NCBI RefSeq assembly: GCF_029867415.1
Contig: NC_081185.1
Span: forward strand, 41,424,766-41,488,765
DNA: 64,000 nucleotides
Direction of reading: 5' to 3'
Origin: Vicia villosa
Lineage: Eukaryota > Streptophyta > Magnoliopsida > Fabales > Fabaceae
Shown: one piece after another, positions 33,473 through 45,510 of the stretch
How the letters are laid out: every line of letters begins with the position of its first letter
Position numbering within the stretch: position 1 is the stretch's first letter
The notes under the pieces: generated by a model
What the model was told of the DNA's origin: nothing
Database searches by the model: none
Seen by the model: only the letters and a program-made list of their open reading frames with translations
Made by a program: the position numbers and the translations under genes

Positions 33473-34215
33473 AACGTTCGTTATTTAGTTTCCTTGAAAA
33501 ACGACTCGAAAAAGACTCTTTTTGTTTTTAGTTGTTATTAATGAATGATGCATGAATGCATGAATGCACACACAAGAGTTTTAAACAAACATGGCGTTGA
33601 AGGGTATAGTGGTCATGAAGTTAAAACGCAAACCTCGCCCCAATGGTAAACTAAGGATAAGGATTTTTGTACCTGTAAAACGGGTTCTAGGGGTCTCAGA
33701 GTTTTTGCTCAACCTTAAAGATACGTTGATTGATATCTATAAGAGAGTTTCCTCTGAGTGTAGTATCTGCGTGACAATTACTTTCGTAATCACCGCTCTA
33801 CGTCCTAAAAAAGGCTTTAAGTGGGGTTAATGTGTTTCTAGGTCCTCTTGGTACAAACCAGTCTCGGAATGCAGTGGCGCAGTTAATCACAACTAGCCAG
33901 GCAAATCCCAAGAGTAGACTTGGAAACCAAGATTAGAGGGTCTTCACCGGGAAGACATCCTCCATCCTATCTTATGTTGCACTCAAATCCGGGTATAGAA
34001 TTTCTCACCACAAGGGGGAATCAAGCCCTTTCCCGATACAGAATAAACAAAATAAACAAATATATATGCAACAATCACATGAAATGACACAGAGGTTAGG
34101 CAGGACCTCTCTTGTTTGAGGGGGAATTTGGCATCCCTAATTCCTCATTGGGGCTGGACCAGCAACAGGTCAACCATTGGTTTGGATGAAAAACCAAGGT
34201 TTTTAACACTTATAT
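33473..34215 (-). other. Element B leader between primer site and ORF1
   Basis: Non-coding, about 740 bases. It contains the inverted repeat GTCTTCACCGGGAAGAC (33940-33956), related to the CACCGGGAA hairpin loops of the adjacent LTR. Confidence 0.65.
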
Positions 34216-34232
34216 CCCCAGCAGAGTCGCCA
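34216..34232 (-). other. Primer binding site of element B, tRNA-Arg type
   Basis: The + strand CCCCAGCAGAGTCGCCA, identical to the sites of element A. The LTR end is 8-13 bases away, depending on which TG is the terminus (34240 or 34245). Confidence 0.88.
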
Positions 34233-34779
34233 TTTTATCTGTGGTGTCGTTTTCTTTACCTCCCCGTTTCACTTGGGAGGACGGCACGCTAAACCCTTCA
34301 CGCGAAATTTGGAAGGAGAATGCGCCCGTGGTGGGATGAATTTTGTTTCAGTTCTTCCTACGATATCACACGAACTTTCTTATTTGTCCTACGAGTAGGA
34401 AAGGGGAAAAAAGATCTCAACTAAACCCTAGGAGTTTGCTAAGTGTGGGGATTTCACCTAGACTAGAAATTCTGGAGTCCGGGGGGTCGGTTATACATAG
34501 GGAAGTGTTTAAACACCCTACATATCTGTAGTACTCTACAGGAACCTTCTCTGTGTCATTTGTGATTGTGTTTGCTGCTAATGATTGGGAAAGTTTCTCC
34601 TTTGTGTTAGGAGAAGGAATTGATTTGATTTAAAGAAAGACAGACATATAGACAGACTGACTATTTTTGGTATTTTATTAGCTCGCTGAGGTTCCTTGTG
34701 AACCTCATGCCTACATATCCCTAGTGGAAGTCAGAGCTTAATGTAGTTCGGGGAACTAACTAGGGAAATTAATTGTTTT

Positions 34780-36480
34780 TGGTGCCTTGCTTGAAGCTCA
34801 AGGTTGAAGCTTGGAATTAAATCTCTGTTTACAGTAAAGAGACATGAAATCATCTCTACAGAGAGGTATTTGTACTATTCTACCACAAACATTTAAAAGT
34901 GACAGAATAACTGGATTCATTTCATTCAAGAGGGGAGTCTACTTGGTTGATCAAGTATGACAGCCATCGTGCCTCTAAAATGAAAGAAAGATGCTCATCC
35001 AAATTAGGGAAAGTGTACAAGTCTGGGGATGTGCCAGAGCATGTCTTTCAGAGTCCTAAATGGGAGACTTTGATTGAAATTGAAATTGAAATGTTTGTTT
35101 GTTTGAATGTGGTAGAGTAGTAAAAATATCTCTCTATAGAGATAAGCTATGTCTATCTACTGTATGAAAGATTTGACTTTAGCTGGCTTGTATGAGGCCC
35201 AAGCTTGAGGCTTTTTGATTGATTAATTAATTGTTATTGACTCTGGGAGATGACTCCACTGGGGATTAATTACAGGGTATTTTTGTGTTCTGTACAAAGC
35301 CCAGAATTGAGGCTGACTCTACTTAGGGAGACTCTATTTGTGTGCCTTGTACAAAGCCCAAGGTTGTGGCTAACTGTTGAGGATAATTGAATTTTTAAGA
35401 CTATGAATGACTCTATTTTATGTGCCTTGTACAAAGCCCAAGGTTGTGGCTGACTCTAGCTAGGGTAAATATTATTTTCTTCCTTGTACAAAGCCCAAGG
35501 TTGTGGCGGACTCTTAAATAAACTGAGTATGGATGACTCTATAGGGAAAAGATCCTATGTGTTAGGAATCTTTGACACATGAAAGTATGGTTTATCTGCC
35601 TTGTACAAAGCCCAAGGTTGTGGCTACTGAAAGATGAAGAACTTACTGGGGAGACTCTATTATCTGCCTTGTACAATGCCCAAGGTTGAGGCTGACTCTT
35701 GACAGGGGAGTTTTATTGTTTGGGTGCCTTGTATGAAGCCCAAGGTTGAGGCTAACTGTTTTTGTTGGTTTTGACTCTATTGAGGAGATTTTATTTATTA
35801 AAAGACTGTTTTTCTTTGGAAGCTAACCCTTTCCAGGGATTTTGACTCAGCTGGAGAAATTGTTTGTTAAAAGACTGACTTTATCATGTTTTTTGGAGGC
35901 TGACCCTTTCCAGGGGTTTTGACTCTTTTGGGGAAATTATCTCCTAAGAGAAATGAATCTTTATTTATTTGACATTTAATAATTGACTTTGGAGGCTAAC
36001 CCTTTCCAGGGGTTTTTATTGAAAATGAAAGAATGTGTGGAAGCTAACCCTTTCCAGGGATTTTGAAATGGAGGTTGATTTTAATTGACTTTGGAGGCTA
36101 ACCCTTTCCAGGGGTTTTGTTGGAAATGAATGGCAGAAAGATTATCTAATGGAGACTTCTTGTTTAAAGCCCAAGATGGAGGCTGACTCAATGCTGAGGA
36201 TGACCCAAAGCATGGATCCTAGACTCTGCTAAGGAAGATTGATGAAGATAAGGGTGACAGAGACTGTCCATGTCTCTCATTCCAAAAGGTGTACTCAATG
36301 CAAAATTGAGACAAACTTAGCTTGTTTAAAGTCTGGTTTAAATTGGAAGAAACTCACTAGGGTAGGCTAAAAGGTGGCTAAAGACCTGTTCCTATGTTTA
36401 TAAGAAACCTGATGGGTCCTTGTATACAAGCCTGTGGGTCCTTGTACAAAGCCCAAGAGGAGGCTAATCGAGGGTCCTTG
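34780..36480. repeat. Dispersed short repeats in the B LTR (CCTTG..CAAGG; CTAACCCTTTCCAGGG)
   Basis: About ten copies of CCTTGTACAAAGCCCAAGG and variants lie between about 35290 and 36450; the arms CCTTG and CAAGG can pair, and a variant near 35188 reads GCTTG..CAAGC. A second motif, AACCCTTTCCAGGGGTT, recurs about six times between 35820 and 36120, also with complementary ends. The LTR has clearly grown by local duplication. Confidence 0.75.
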
Positions 36481-36540
36481 TTATAGCACAAGAGAAAGCT
36501 TATGTAGTTTTGAACTTATTTTGGCTCTAAGCAAATGGGT

Positions 36541-37033
36541 AAGAGGTTTCACCGGGAATAATTCCTCTTTGGGTGGATGTGTCCTATTTATTTGGATTCT
36601 AAGGTTTTTGCCAAGATGTTTCACCGGGAATAATTCATCTTGGGGGTTTGAACTACAGATCTCTAATTAGGAAAGAGCCTTCACCGGGAAGACATTCTCA
36701 ATCCTAGGGCATATTCCTATAATATATATATATAGTTTAACTGTCCTAAGGTTTATACTCAAACGTAGTTCTAAACTAAATATATATGCACAGTTTATGT
36801 TTGACAGTAATTTAAATAAAGACTGTAAATTGAAAGCTTGTAAAGCCTAACCTGGATGGAGTGGAGGCCATTGAAGAAGTATGTACAGAGCCTCAACAGT
36901 AATTTTGTTGTTTTGTTGATAACAGTTGAATATATATATGATAAACAGTTAATGTTTTTTTTGAAAACAGAAGAAGTGAAGATGGACAAAGGTCACATAG
37001 GTATCTGAAGAGTTTCACCGGGAATAATGCCCT
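36541..37033. repeat. Hairpins with constant CACCGGGAA loop and variable stems
   Basis: Two copies share the 17-base loop TTTCACCGGGAATAATT: AAGAGG/CCTCTT (36541-36569) and CCAAGATG/CATCTTGG (36611-36643, perfect 8 bp). A third at about 37003-37040 has the same loop except its last base and arms GTATCTGAAG/CTTCAAATAC, one mismatch. A fourth near 36667-36710 has the loop variant CTTCACCGGGAAG and TAGGA/TCCTA as outer arms. Stems are unrelated in sequence, loops nearly identical. Confidence 0.85.
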
Positions 37034-37609
37034 TCAAATACCAGAAGAATGTTTTGAAAACAGAAAGAAGATTTTGAAAATACAGTTTTGAAAACAAGCT
37101 AAGAAGAGAAGGTTTTTGGGACTTACACTCTATTAGAGGCCCAGTACTTTACAGTACTGGTGTAAAAGCAATTTGAAAAAAATGATTTGGAATGATGCAA
37201 GGTTTTGTTGTTTGAAAACCCTAATCATCCGTTTAATCAGAGATTGAAAACAATTTTGAATATTGACAAAAGTCAACTTAATTAAGGCAAAGATGAAATC
37301 TATACCCAATTAAGACCTAAATAATTAGGGTTTTATCATAAAATTCTTCACAAAGTAATTAGGTTTAAACAAAATGAATATATATATTTTAAAGTATTTA
37401 AGAAACATTTAAAACATACTATTTTAAACCTAATTAAAATACATGAAATAAATAATATTTTTTATGATTTTTTGATTATTCACAAAGTAGGTATATTAAA
37501 TAGCAAGTGTGTGAAAAATGAAGTGAAAATGATTTAATTTGATAAGTTTATTAATTGTGTGAAGTTTGTATAAAAAAAAAGAATAAAAATGGATGCTAAA
37601 AAATTGGTT

Positions 37610-37685
37610 TGGCCCTAGAGAGGTTCGAACCCACGCCCTTCATGATCACATTTCAAAACTTAACCAACTGAGCTGCGCGCGCAGC
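37610..37685 (-). other. tRNA-like sequence (A and B box) inside the B LTR
   Basis: The - strand contains CAGCTCAGTTGG (A-box-like, 37664-37675) followed after about 33 bases by GGTTCGAACC (B-box, 37622-37631), the internal RNA polymerase III promoter arrangement of tRNA genes and tRNA-derived SINEs. Acceptor arms do not pair, so it is not a functional tRNA. It may be a SINE head or an old tRNA captured by the LTR. Confidence 0.55.
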
Positions 37686-40167
37686 TTGTTAACTATATAC
37701 CCTCAATATATTATATTTTCAGATAAGCCAGGAAATTCAAATTTTACGCGCGCCATGTTCATCTTCTTCCTCGAGCTTCAGATTTTCAAATTCCTAACTC
37801 TCTGGTTTCTCAACTAAATGGCATGATGTAAACATAAATCTCACTCGTTTTTGGACAAGGAACATGATTATGGGCTCAGAATTCATTTATTCTAAGTGTA
37901 ACTAACGAATTTCATTATGAACACGAAGAACACATAAACCCTAATTTTAAAATTAAATGATGCACAAGATGAATAAATGAATGATGATAGAGGGTTTTCA
38001 ATCCTCTGATGATGCTGAATAAGATAGAATCGAGCTTTACCACTAAGAGTACTTAAATTAAAGAGGTGGAGTTCAGAAACTTACCTCTGAAAATGGAGGT
38101 CGTGAGGATGATGGAGAGCACCTGGGCTTGAATGAATGATCTCAATAGCTTCCCTGAGACTCAATGATGCTAACTGAATGCTTATTACAGCCTGAATCCT
38201 TCTGAATTGTTCTATGGACCTCCCTCGATTTCAGCTTCAAGTGAACATGGAGGGTGTTGATTCTTGAGTTACAGATGAGCTGCAGCCATCTGGTTAGCTT
38301 CACTATGACCTGAGGAGTGTGCCTGGATGATTGGCTTGGCTCAGAACCTCCTGAATTACTCCATGGACCTCCAACTGCAAATGCTCCAAAGTGAGAGCAA
38401 CAATGGTGTTCCTCCACTTACAGAAGTGATCCAGGTGCTTGGATCACCTCAAATGACCTCCCTTGAGATGTTAGAATGTTCACTTCCCAAAGATGAGCTC
38501 TGGTTTGAAGAAATCGATTCTTCTTGCCAAAGAACTTTGAAAAACAATGAACATGAGAAGAGAAAGAGAAAGCAAGGAATATGGTTGCTTTGGTGTGTTT
38601 TTGAATGAGGAATGCATCTGTATTTATAGGCAAATGGATCAGTATAGCTGCAGAGGAGTGAGCTTCCTTAGTGAAGTTGATTTGCTTTCTTAGCCATGAA
38701 GGAAGTTTGCAAGTATCTCTTATGCAATGATGAGAATTTTGATTCCATTTGATCAATCCCCTAGCCCTCGATTTTGTTTAATCTTAGGGTACAATTCTGA
38801 GCCAGAAATGAGCTCTAATTGGTTGGTGAGAAGATTCCTTGGGTGATTCATCAATTTGCCATAAATTCACAAATGTAATCATTACATAATCACATGTTCT
38901 TGTTTTTAGAATCTTCTTCAATTCTTATGGCATGGTGAAATGAATGCATGGCATGGTTTCAGATGTGTTATGGGTCGTGTAGCATCCATAAGAGAGGTTA
39001 TTTGCACAAAATTTGCAAAGTCCAAAAGTGTCCATGACCTATAATTTTACTTCATGAGGCCAACTTTGAACAAGCATAACTCTTAGCTCAAATTGAATTT
39101 GGAGAAGGTTGAACACAATTTGGAAAGCCCTAAACATCTACTTTAAATCATTAGTTTATGTCTTCTTCAGAATCATTTGGGAAATTTGTGAAAAATGAGC
39201 CCAAAGTTGGATGAAAACTAGGTTAAAACACTTAGAAAAATTTCTAAGTGTTTATGACCTAAACTTCAAAATTTCCAAAACTTCATAAATGGTTGATCTT
39301 TTGAAAAAAGTTCCTTTGTAAGATGTTGTTTTATTTTTCAAGATCTACAACTTTCATGTTGGAAGTTTTTTGAGTTGTGTAGGTGAAATTTTGAGTTCTC
39401 ACCATGCCCTCAAAAACCCTAATTCCCGACTTTTTGCTCCTTGATGAATTTCTTTGAATTTTTTTGGTCAAATGACTTTAATATCCATATATTGATGATA
39501 TTGATCTTTGAAAGTCATTTATTGACCAAAAACCTTAAAAGTCAATGATGATCCTTCACAGTTGACTTTTCCCTGACAAAGTGAATTTTTGGGCTTTTGT
39601 GTAGAAACAAGATCTTCTCCTCAAATGAATGATGTAAATGGATTATATTGAGGTAGTAGAGATTTTTGAATCATGTCTTGAGTTTTGGATTCATGCCCTG
39701 ATTAAAAGTCAACTATCTTGGTGAATTAGGTCAAAAACCCTAATTGTCGACCAGAGGACAATGATGACTGTAGACTTTGAACTGAGATGTAATGTCCAGT
39801 GGATCTTGTCATATGAGTTATTTGAAGATGATTGATGTCTTTGAATGGTTCCCTGGGGCTTTTTAGGGTTTCCCAAAAGTGATCCCTGATTTTAGTCCTT
39901 GATAGGCTCCAAACCCTAGTCTGTTGATCTGAGTAATCCTGTGCTTAGATGACTGGGTGTCTTAATCAATCATAGGTGTAATAATGAGGCTTTTGAGTCT
40001 TATGATTGTATTAGAGACTAATCCCTCTATTGATTGATCCTTTGCCTGAGTTTTCTTGTCTTTGAATACCCTCGATTGAATGTCAGGCTGCTTTGGGTAC
40101 TTGCTTTGACTTGATGAAAATCCTGAAGATATGTCATCTCAGGGGGGTCAAAAATTAGGGTATGACA

Positions 40168-41790
40168 CATGGCATTGCATTCGTATCATGCATTTCACGC
40201 ATAATAGGTATTCAAGATTGAGTATCTCTTATTCAGTCTTGGTACTCTCACCAGACTCATAGACTTGATTTGTTCTTATTGTGTGTTCAAAGATCAGTCA
40301 TGAAACAACTTTGTGGGGTGATCAAGAGGAAAGCTCAGTTGAGGTTCTTTTTGAAGACTTGTCTTATGCTCATTTGCTTCCATGCTTGCTTTATTTGCAA
40401 CTAGTTAAGCTCCATATTGTGTGGATATCTACAGATTCTATGCTTGATGACAATGACACTAGGTGTGAGTTCTATTCTGGGGCACCTGGTCGTGATGTTG
40501 GATCTGCAAGTTTTTGAAGTTTCTTGGGGCTCCCGAACGAGGGATAAGCAAGACATTGTCTATCTTGAGCATTGCACCATTTGCATTGCTCGAATCCCTA
40601 AAGCACTTACAAAATTCGATGTGATTGATGTCCATAATTCTCCGACTCAGAATGGGGCACCTGACAATGCCGTATCTTCCAAGGACGTGGAAGAATTATT
40701 GAGAATCATCAAGAAATCCGATTACAAAGTCGTTGAGTAGTTGAGTCAGACCCAGTCAAAGATTTCCATCATGCAACTGCTGATGTGTTCAGAAGGTCAT
40801 AGAGATGCTCTCTTGAGAATTATGAATGGTGCTTACGTCCCGCATGAAAAATCTGTGAATCAGCTAGAGGCGGTGGCCACTAATATCTTCGCTGGGAACG
40901 GTTTTGGATTTACGGATCGTGATCTTCCTCCAGAAGGGAGAAACCATAACAAGGCTTTGCATATTTTGATTGAGTGTAAGGGAACGACCTTGTCTCCTGG
41001 TGGATACAAGTTTTTCTTTGAACGTGCTTCCCAAGTCGGCCCTCATGAGAATTGACTATGCTGGTGTTGAGTTGAGGCCTAGTGAGTTGGTGGTGCGTGC
41101 TTTTGATGGTTCAAAGAGGTCTGTGTTCGGAGAGGTAGATTTGCCAATCCAAGTTGGTCCCCAGATTTTCACCACGACATTTTATGTAATGGATATTCAA
41201 CCTGCTTACTGCTGCCTATTGGGACGACCGTGGATTCACAAGGCCGGTGCTGTGACATCCACTCTTCATCAGAAGTTGAAGTATCCAGTTGATGGTAAAG
41301 TGGTGACTGTTTGTGGTGAAGAAGATTATATCGTGAGTCACTTGTCTTCTTTTTGATATGTTGAGATCGAAGGTGAAATACATGAGACGCCGTTCCAGGC
41401 GTTCGAGGCTGTGAATGCTATGAGAACTCCTCTTTACGATGTAACAAAGCCAGAAACGGTTATGTCCTCTTTGAAAGATGCTCAGGTTGTCGTGAAGACT
41501 GGAAGAGTGGAAGGCTGGGGGCAGGTAATTGATGTGCATCCCAAGTTTGACAAGAATGGTCTTGGTTTCAGCCCAAGGAAGCAGAGTGCATCGCCCAAGT
41601 ATGATATCCTTAGCCCGATCAAGTTCGTGAGTGGTGATATCATTCAAGATGGTCAGGTTAATGCCATTGCCAATGGTGAAGAAGTGGATAGTGACTGTGA
41701 TTTTGATAACTGGGTTCGTCCAAGTATTCCCGGGGAGATGCCTTGCAACTGGACGATCGAAGATGTCATTCAAGTTACATAAACTCAGGA
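40168..41790 (+). pseudogene. gag-pro: gag remnant and protease of element C (Ogre)
   Basis: Only the tail of gag and the protease region survive. Near 40458-40500 CEFYSGAPGRDVGS is a decayed form of the zinc-like motif seen intact in A and B. A stop follows, then a piece matching C's own 3' UTR (40526-40618). Coding similarity to B resumes at about 40630, with a TAG at about 40738-40740 in place of a glutamine codon. The protease active site near 41003 reads V-D-T-S-F-S-L-N, so the conserved glycine and serine are changed, and a frameshift lies just upstream (about 40990). GRPWIHKAGAVTSTLHQKLK follows, then a stop near 41355 and an open stretch to 41780. Clearly non-functional. Confidence 0.85.
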
Positions 41791-42042
41791 GTAAATTCCT
41801 TGTTTTTACTTTTCTTATCATGACATAATTCCTACGCTCTGCCCATGGCATAGTGAATCATTTGTAGGGCCATGCAGTTCGCATTTTCAAAGTTAATCAT
41901 GAAATAAAAGGACGTTTTGCCACTCAAATGTTTTGCTCTTTGTCTTTCTTTTTAACTTTTTCCTTTAAATGGCGATGTTTTTCCACACACTTGCACATAG
42001 CTTAATAAAAATAAAACTAAAATAAAAACATCAATCATGCAG
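41791..42042 (+). other. Intron of element C (252 bp)
   Basis: Donor CAGGA|GTAAAT at 41791 and acceptor ATCATGCAG at 42042 join the protease exon to the RT exon in phase 2, the same phase as in element B. A T/A-rich stretch precedes the acceptor. Upstream of the donor a TAA interrupts the exon. Confidence 0.7.
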
Positions 42043-45000
42043 ATGTTCCACCACCACGGATTCCATGGGTAACAGTTTCGCTATTGCTTGTTATGATTTT
42101 GACAATCCGATCTACCAAGCCGAGGAGGAAGCTTATGAAGATTGTGACCTCCCTGATGAATTGGCCAGATTATTGAAATAGGAAGAGAAAGCGATTCAGC
42201 CGCATCAGGAGGCAATTGAGATGGTAAATGTTGGCACTAAAGAGCAAGTTCGAGAAGTCAAGATAGGGGTTGCGCTTGAGAATAATGTGAAGCATAGGCT
42301 TATTGCTATGTTGAAAGAGTATGCGGATATCATTGCTTGGCCCTATGAGGACATGCCTGGTCTTGATACAGATATTGTGGTACACCGTTTACCTCTCAAG
42401 GAAGATAGTCCTCCTGTCAAGCAGAAGCTTCGAAGGACTCGGCCAGATATGTCTGAGAAGATTATGAAAGAAGTCGAGAAATAGTTTGATGCTGGTTTTC
42501 TGCAAGTTGTGAATTACCCGCCGTGGGTCGCTAATATTGTTCCTGTACCTAAGAAGGACAGAAAGGTCAGGATGTGTGTTGACTATAGAGATTTGAATAG
42601 AGCGAGTCCGAAAGATGATTTTCCTCTTCCCCACATTGATGTGCTGGTTGATAATACTACTCCTTTCAAAGTGTTTTCCTTCATGGATGGCTTCTCTGGG
42701 TATAATCAAATCAAGATGGCACCAGAAGACATGGAGAAAACAACATTTATCACACCGTGGGGAACTTTCTGCTATAAAGTCATGCCTTTAGGGTTGAAAA
42801 ACGTCGGGGCAACGTATAAGCGCGTCATGGTGACTATTTTTCACGACATGATTCACAAGAGATTGAAGTGTATGTCGATGATATGATTGCAAAATCTCAT
42901 ACTGAAGAAGAGCACTTAATTCACTTGCAGAAGTTGTTTGAAAGGCTTTGGGAATTCAGATTGAGGTCGAATCCAAACAAATGCACTTTCGGAGTGCGAT
43001 CCGGAAAGCTGTTGGGCTTTGTTGTTAGCGGAAAAGGTATTGAGGTTGATCCTCCAAAAATAAAAGCTATACAAGAGATGCCTGAGCCGAGAACAGAAAA
43101 AGAGGTCCGTGGTTTATTAGGGAGATTGAACTACATTGCTAGATTCATCTCTCATCTTACGACCACTTGTGAACCAATATTCAAATTGCTAAGAAAAGAT
43201 CAGACGGCCAGGTGGAATAATGATTGTCAAAAAGCATTCGAAAAAGTGAAAGAGTATTTGCTGGAACCTCCGATACTAATGCCTCCAGTTCCAGGAAGGC
43301 CTTTGATTATGTATCTCACATTTCTTGAAAATTCAATGGGATGTGTGCTGGGTCAGCATGACGAGTCTGGCCGAAAAGAGCATGTAATATACTACCTTAG
43401 CAAAAAGTTTACCGGCTATGAATCCCGATACTCACTGCTCGAGAAAATTTGCTGTGCTTCGGTGTGGGCGGCTCGCCGGCTGAGGCAGTATATGTTGGTT
43501 CACACCACCTTATTGATTTCCAAGACGGATCCTATCGAGTATGTCTTTGAGAAGCCCGCTCTTTCCGGAAGAGTAGCCAGGTGGCAGATGATTGTGACTG
43601 AATATGATATCCAATATACTACCCAGAAAGCCATCAAAGGTAGTGTGTTGGCGGATTATCTTGCGCATCAGCCTGTCGAAGATTATGAACCAGTGAAGTT
43701 TGAACTCCCCGATGAGGATGTTTTGTACATCAGAGATTGTAACATTCCCGGACCAGAGGAAGGACCCGAACCAGGATCGCGATGGACGCTCGTGTTCGAT
43801 GGTGCCTCTAATGCACTCGGGAATGGTGTTTGAGCTGTAATTACTTCTCCATCAGGTTTTCATATTCCGTTTACAGCCAGAAATTGTTTTGATTGCACTA
43901 ATAACATGGCTGAGTATGAAGCCTGCATCTATGGTATCGAAGCTGCGATCGATTTGCGAATTAAGTACTTAAAAGTTTATGCGGATTCCAATCTTGTTAT
44001 TAGCCAGATTGATGGAGATTGGGAAACTTGCCATCAGAATCTGATTCCATACAGGGAGCATGTGATGAGACTCATTCCATACTTTGATGAGATCACATTC
44101 GAGCATATTTCTAGAGAAGAGAACAATCTTGCTGATGCTCTCGCTACTTTGGCTTCCATGTTCAAAGTGAAATGGGCCAATGAAGCACCTAATAGTACCA
44201 TCAATAGGTTGGATGAACCGGCATTCTGCTTTGAGGCTAATGTTGAATTGGACGGTAATCCCTGGTATCACGATATCAAAAAGTTCCTCGAAACTCAAGA
44301 GTATCCTCACGAAGCGTCGGTGACTGATAAGAAGTTTCTGAGAAGGTTCGCAGCTAAGCTCTACCTTAACGGTGGGGTTTTGTACAAGAGGCATCATGAT
44401 GGTGTGTTACTCTGATGCGTCGTGAAAGAAGAAGCTTCGAAAATCATAGAGGAAATGCACGAAGGTGAGTTTGGCACCCATTCTAGTGGGCATACGATGG
44501 CTAAGAAAATTTTGAGGGCTGGTTACTATTGGTCCACTATGGAAACTGATTGTCATAACCATGTCAGAATTTGTCACAAGTGCCAGATCTATGCTGACAA
44601 AGTGCACGTGCCGCCTGTGCTTTTGAATGTCCTGAATTCTCCGTGGCCTTTTGCAATGTGGGGCATTGATATGATTGGAGAGATTAAGCCTACTGCTTCT
44701 AATGGACATCGCTTCATTTTGGTTGCCATCGATTACTTCACCAAGTGGGTTGAAGCCGCATCTTATGCGAATGTCACCAAGCAAGTGATTACTCGTTTTA
44801 TCAAGCACAATATAATCTGTCGTTATGGGATTCCTGAAAAGATCGTTACTGATAATGGATCAAATCTCAATAACAATATGATGAAGGAGCTTTGTGAGTC
44901 CTTCAAGATCAAGCATCATAATTCTTCTCCGTATCGTCCGAGGATGAATGGTGCTGTTGAAGCGGCCAACAAGAACATTAAGAAGATTGTGAAGAAAATG

Positions 45001-45510
45001 GTAGTGACTTACCGAGATTGGCACGAGATGCTACCTTTTGCCTTGCATGGTTATCGCACCTCTGTGCGTACATCGACTGGGGCAACTCCTTTCTCACTTG
45101 TTTATGGTATGGAAGCGGTACTACCAGTTGAAGTTGAGATTCCTTCCCTGAGGGTTATGAAAGACGTCGAGCTTGACGAGTCAGAATGGGTGCAGAATTG
45201 GATGGATCAGTTGAACCTCATTGATGAAAAGCGCTTAGCGGCTATTGGCCATGGTCAAATGTACCAAAAGAAGATGAGAAAAGCTTTTGACAAGCAGGTG
45301 CGACCCCTAAGCTACAAACCAGTTGATCTGATACTCAAAAGAATTATCCTTCCTCAGGGTGATCCTCGAGGCAAGTGGAATCCGACATATGAAGGCCCCT
45401 TTGTTGTGCAGAAAGTATTCTCTGGCGGTGCCATGATGTTTGCAATGATGGATGGCAAGAACTTTCCGCACCCTGTGAACGCAGATGTAGTCAAAAAATA
45501 CTTCGCATAG
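42043..45510 (+). pseudogene. pol: pol of element C: RT, two RNase H domains, integrase
   Basis: Nearly full-length Ogre pol exon. RT: MCVDYRDLN near 42573, YVDD at 42871-42882, FLGRLNYI-type end near 43130. The first RNase H (about 43290-43700) has lost its first catalytic aspartate (YLTFLENSMGCVL). A second, archaeal-type RNase H (about 43786-44170) keeps D, E, D, D (VFDGASN, NNMAEYEA, VYADSN, NNLADALA); dual RNase H is a mark of the Tat/Ogre lineage. Integrase has the HHCC zinc region (about 44458-44590), a D-D-E core and an end at KKYFA. Breaks: TAG at 42178 and 42482, a one-base loss near 42868, TGA at 43831 and 44413. The rest reads well, so decay is moderate. Confidence 0.92.

Larger units (their letters stand above)
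34245..40167 (-). mobile_element. Element B: complete 5' LTR (about 5.9 kb)
   Basis: It starts TGTCATACCC on the - strand at 40167 and ends ACGACA near 34245, next to the primer site. Length and termini fit Ogre LTRs. The right edge joins the gag remnant of C directly, suggesting B inserted into C; the left flank is beyond the gap, so no target duplication can be tested. Inside are repeat arrays (34780-36130), CACCGGGAA hairpins (36541-37033), a tRNA-like sequence (37610-37685) and AT-rich sequence. No gene is seen. Confidence 0.85.

Noticed and set aside
37610..37685. Functional tRNA gene
   Set aside because: Acceptor arms do not pair and the anticodon stem is not convincing; only the A and B boxes are credible.
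38142..38756. Short frames on both strands near 38300-38700 as host gene exons
   Set aside because: They overlap on opposite strands inside the B LTR, and no splice pattern or known domain is seen.
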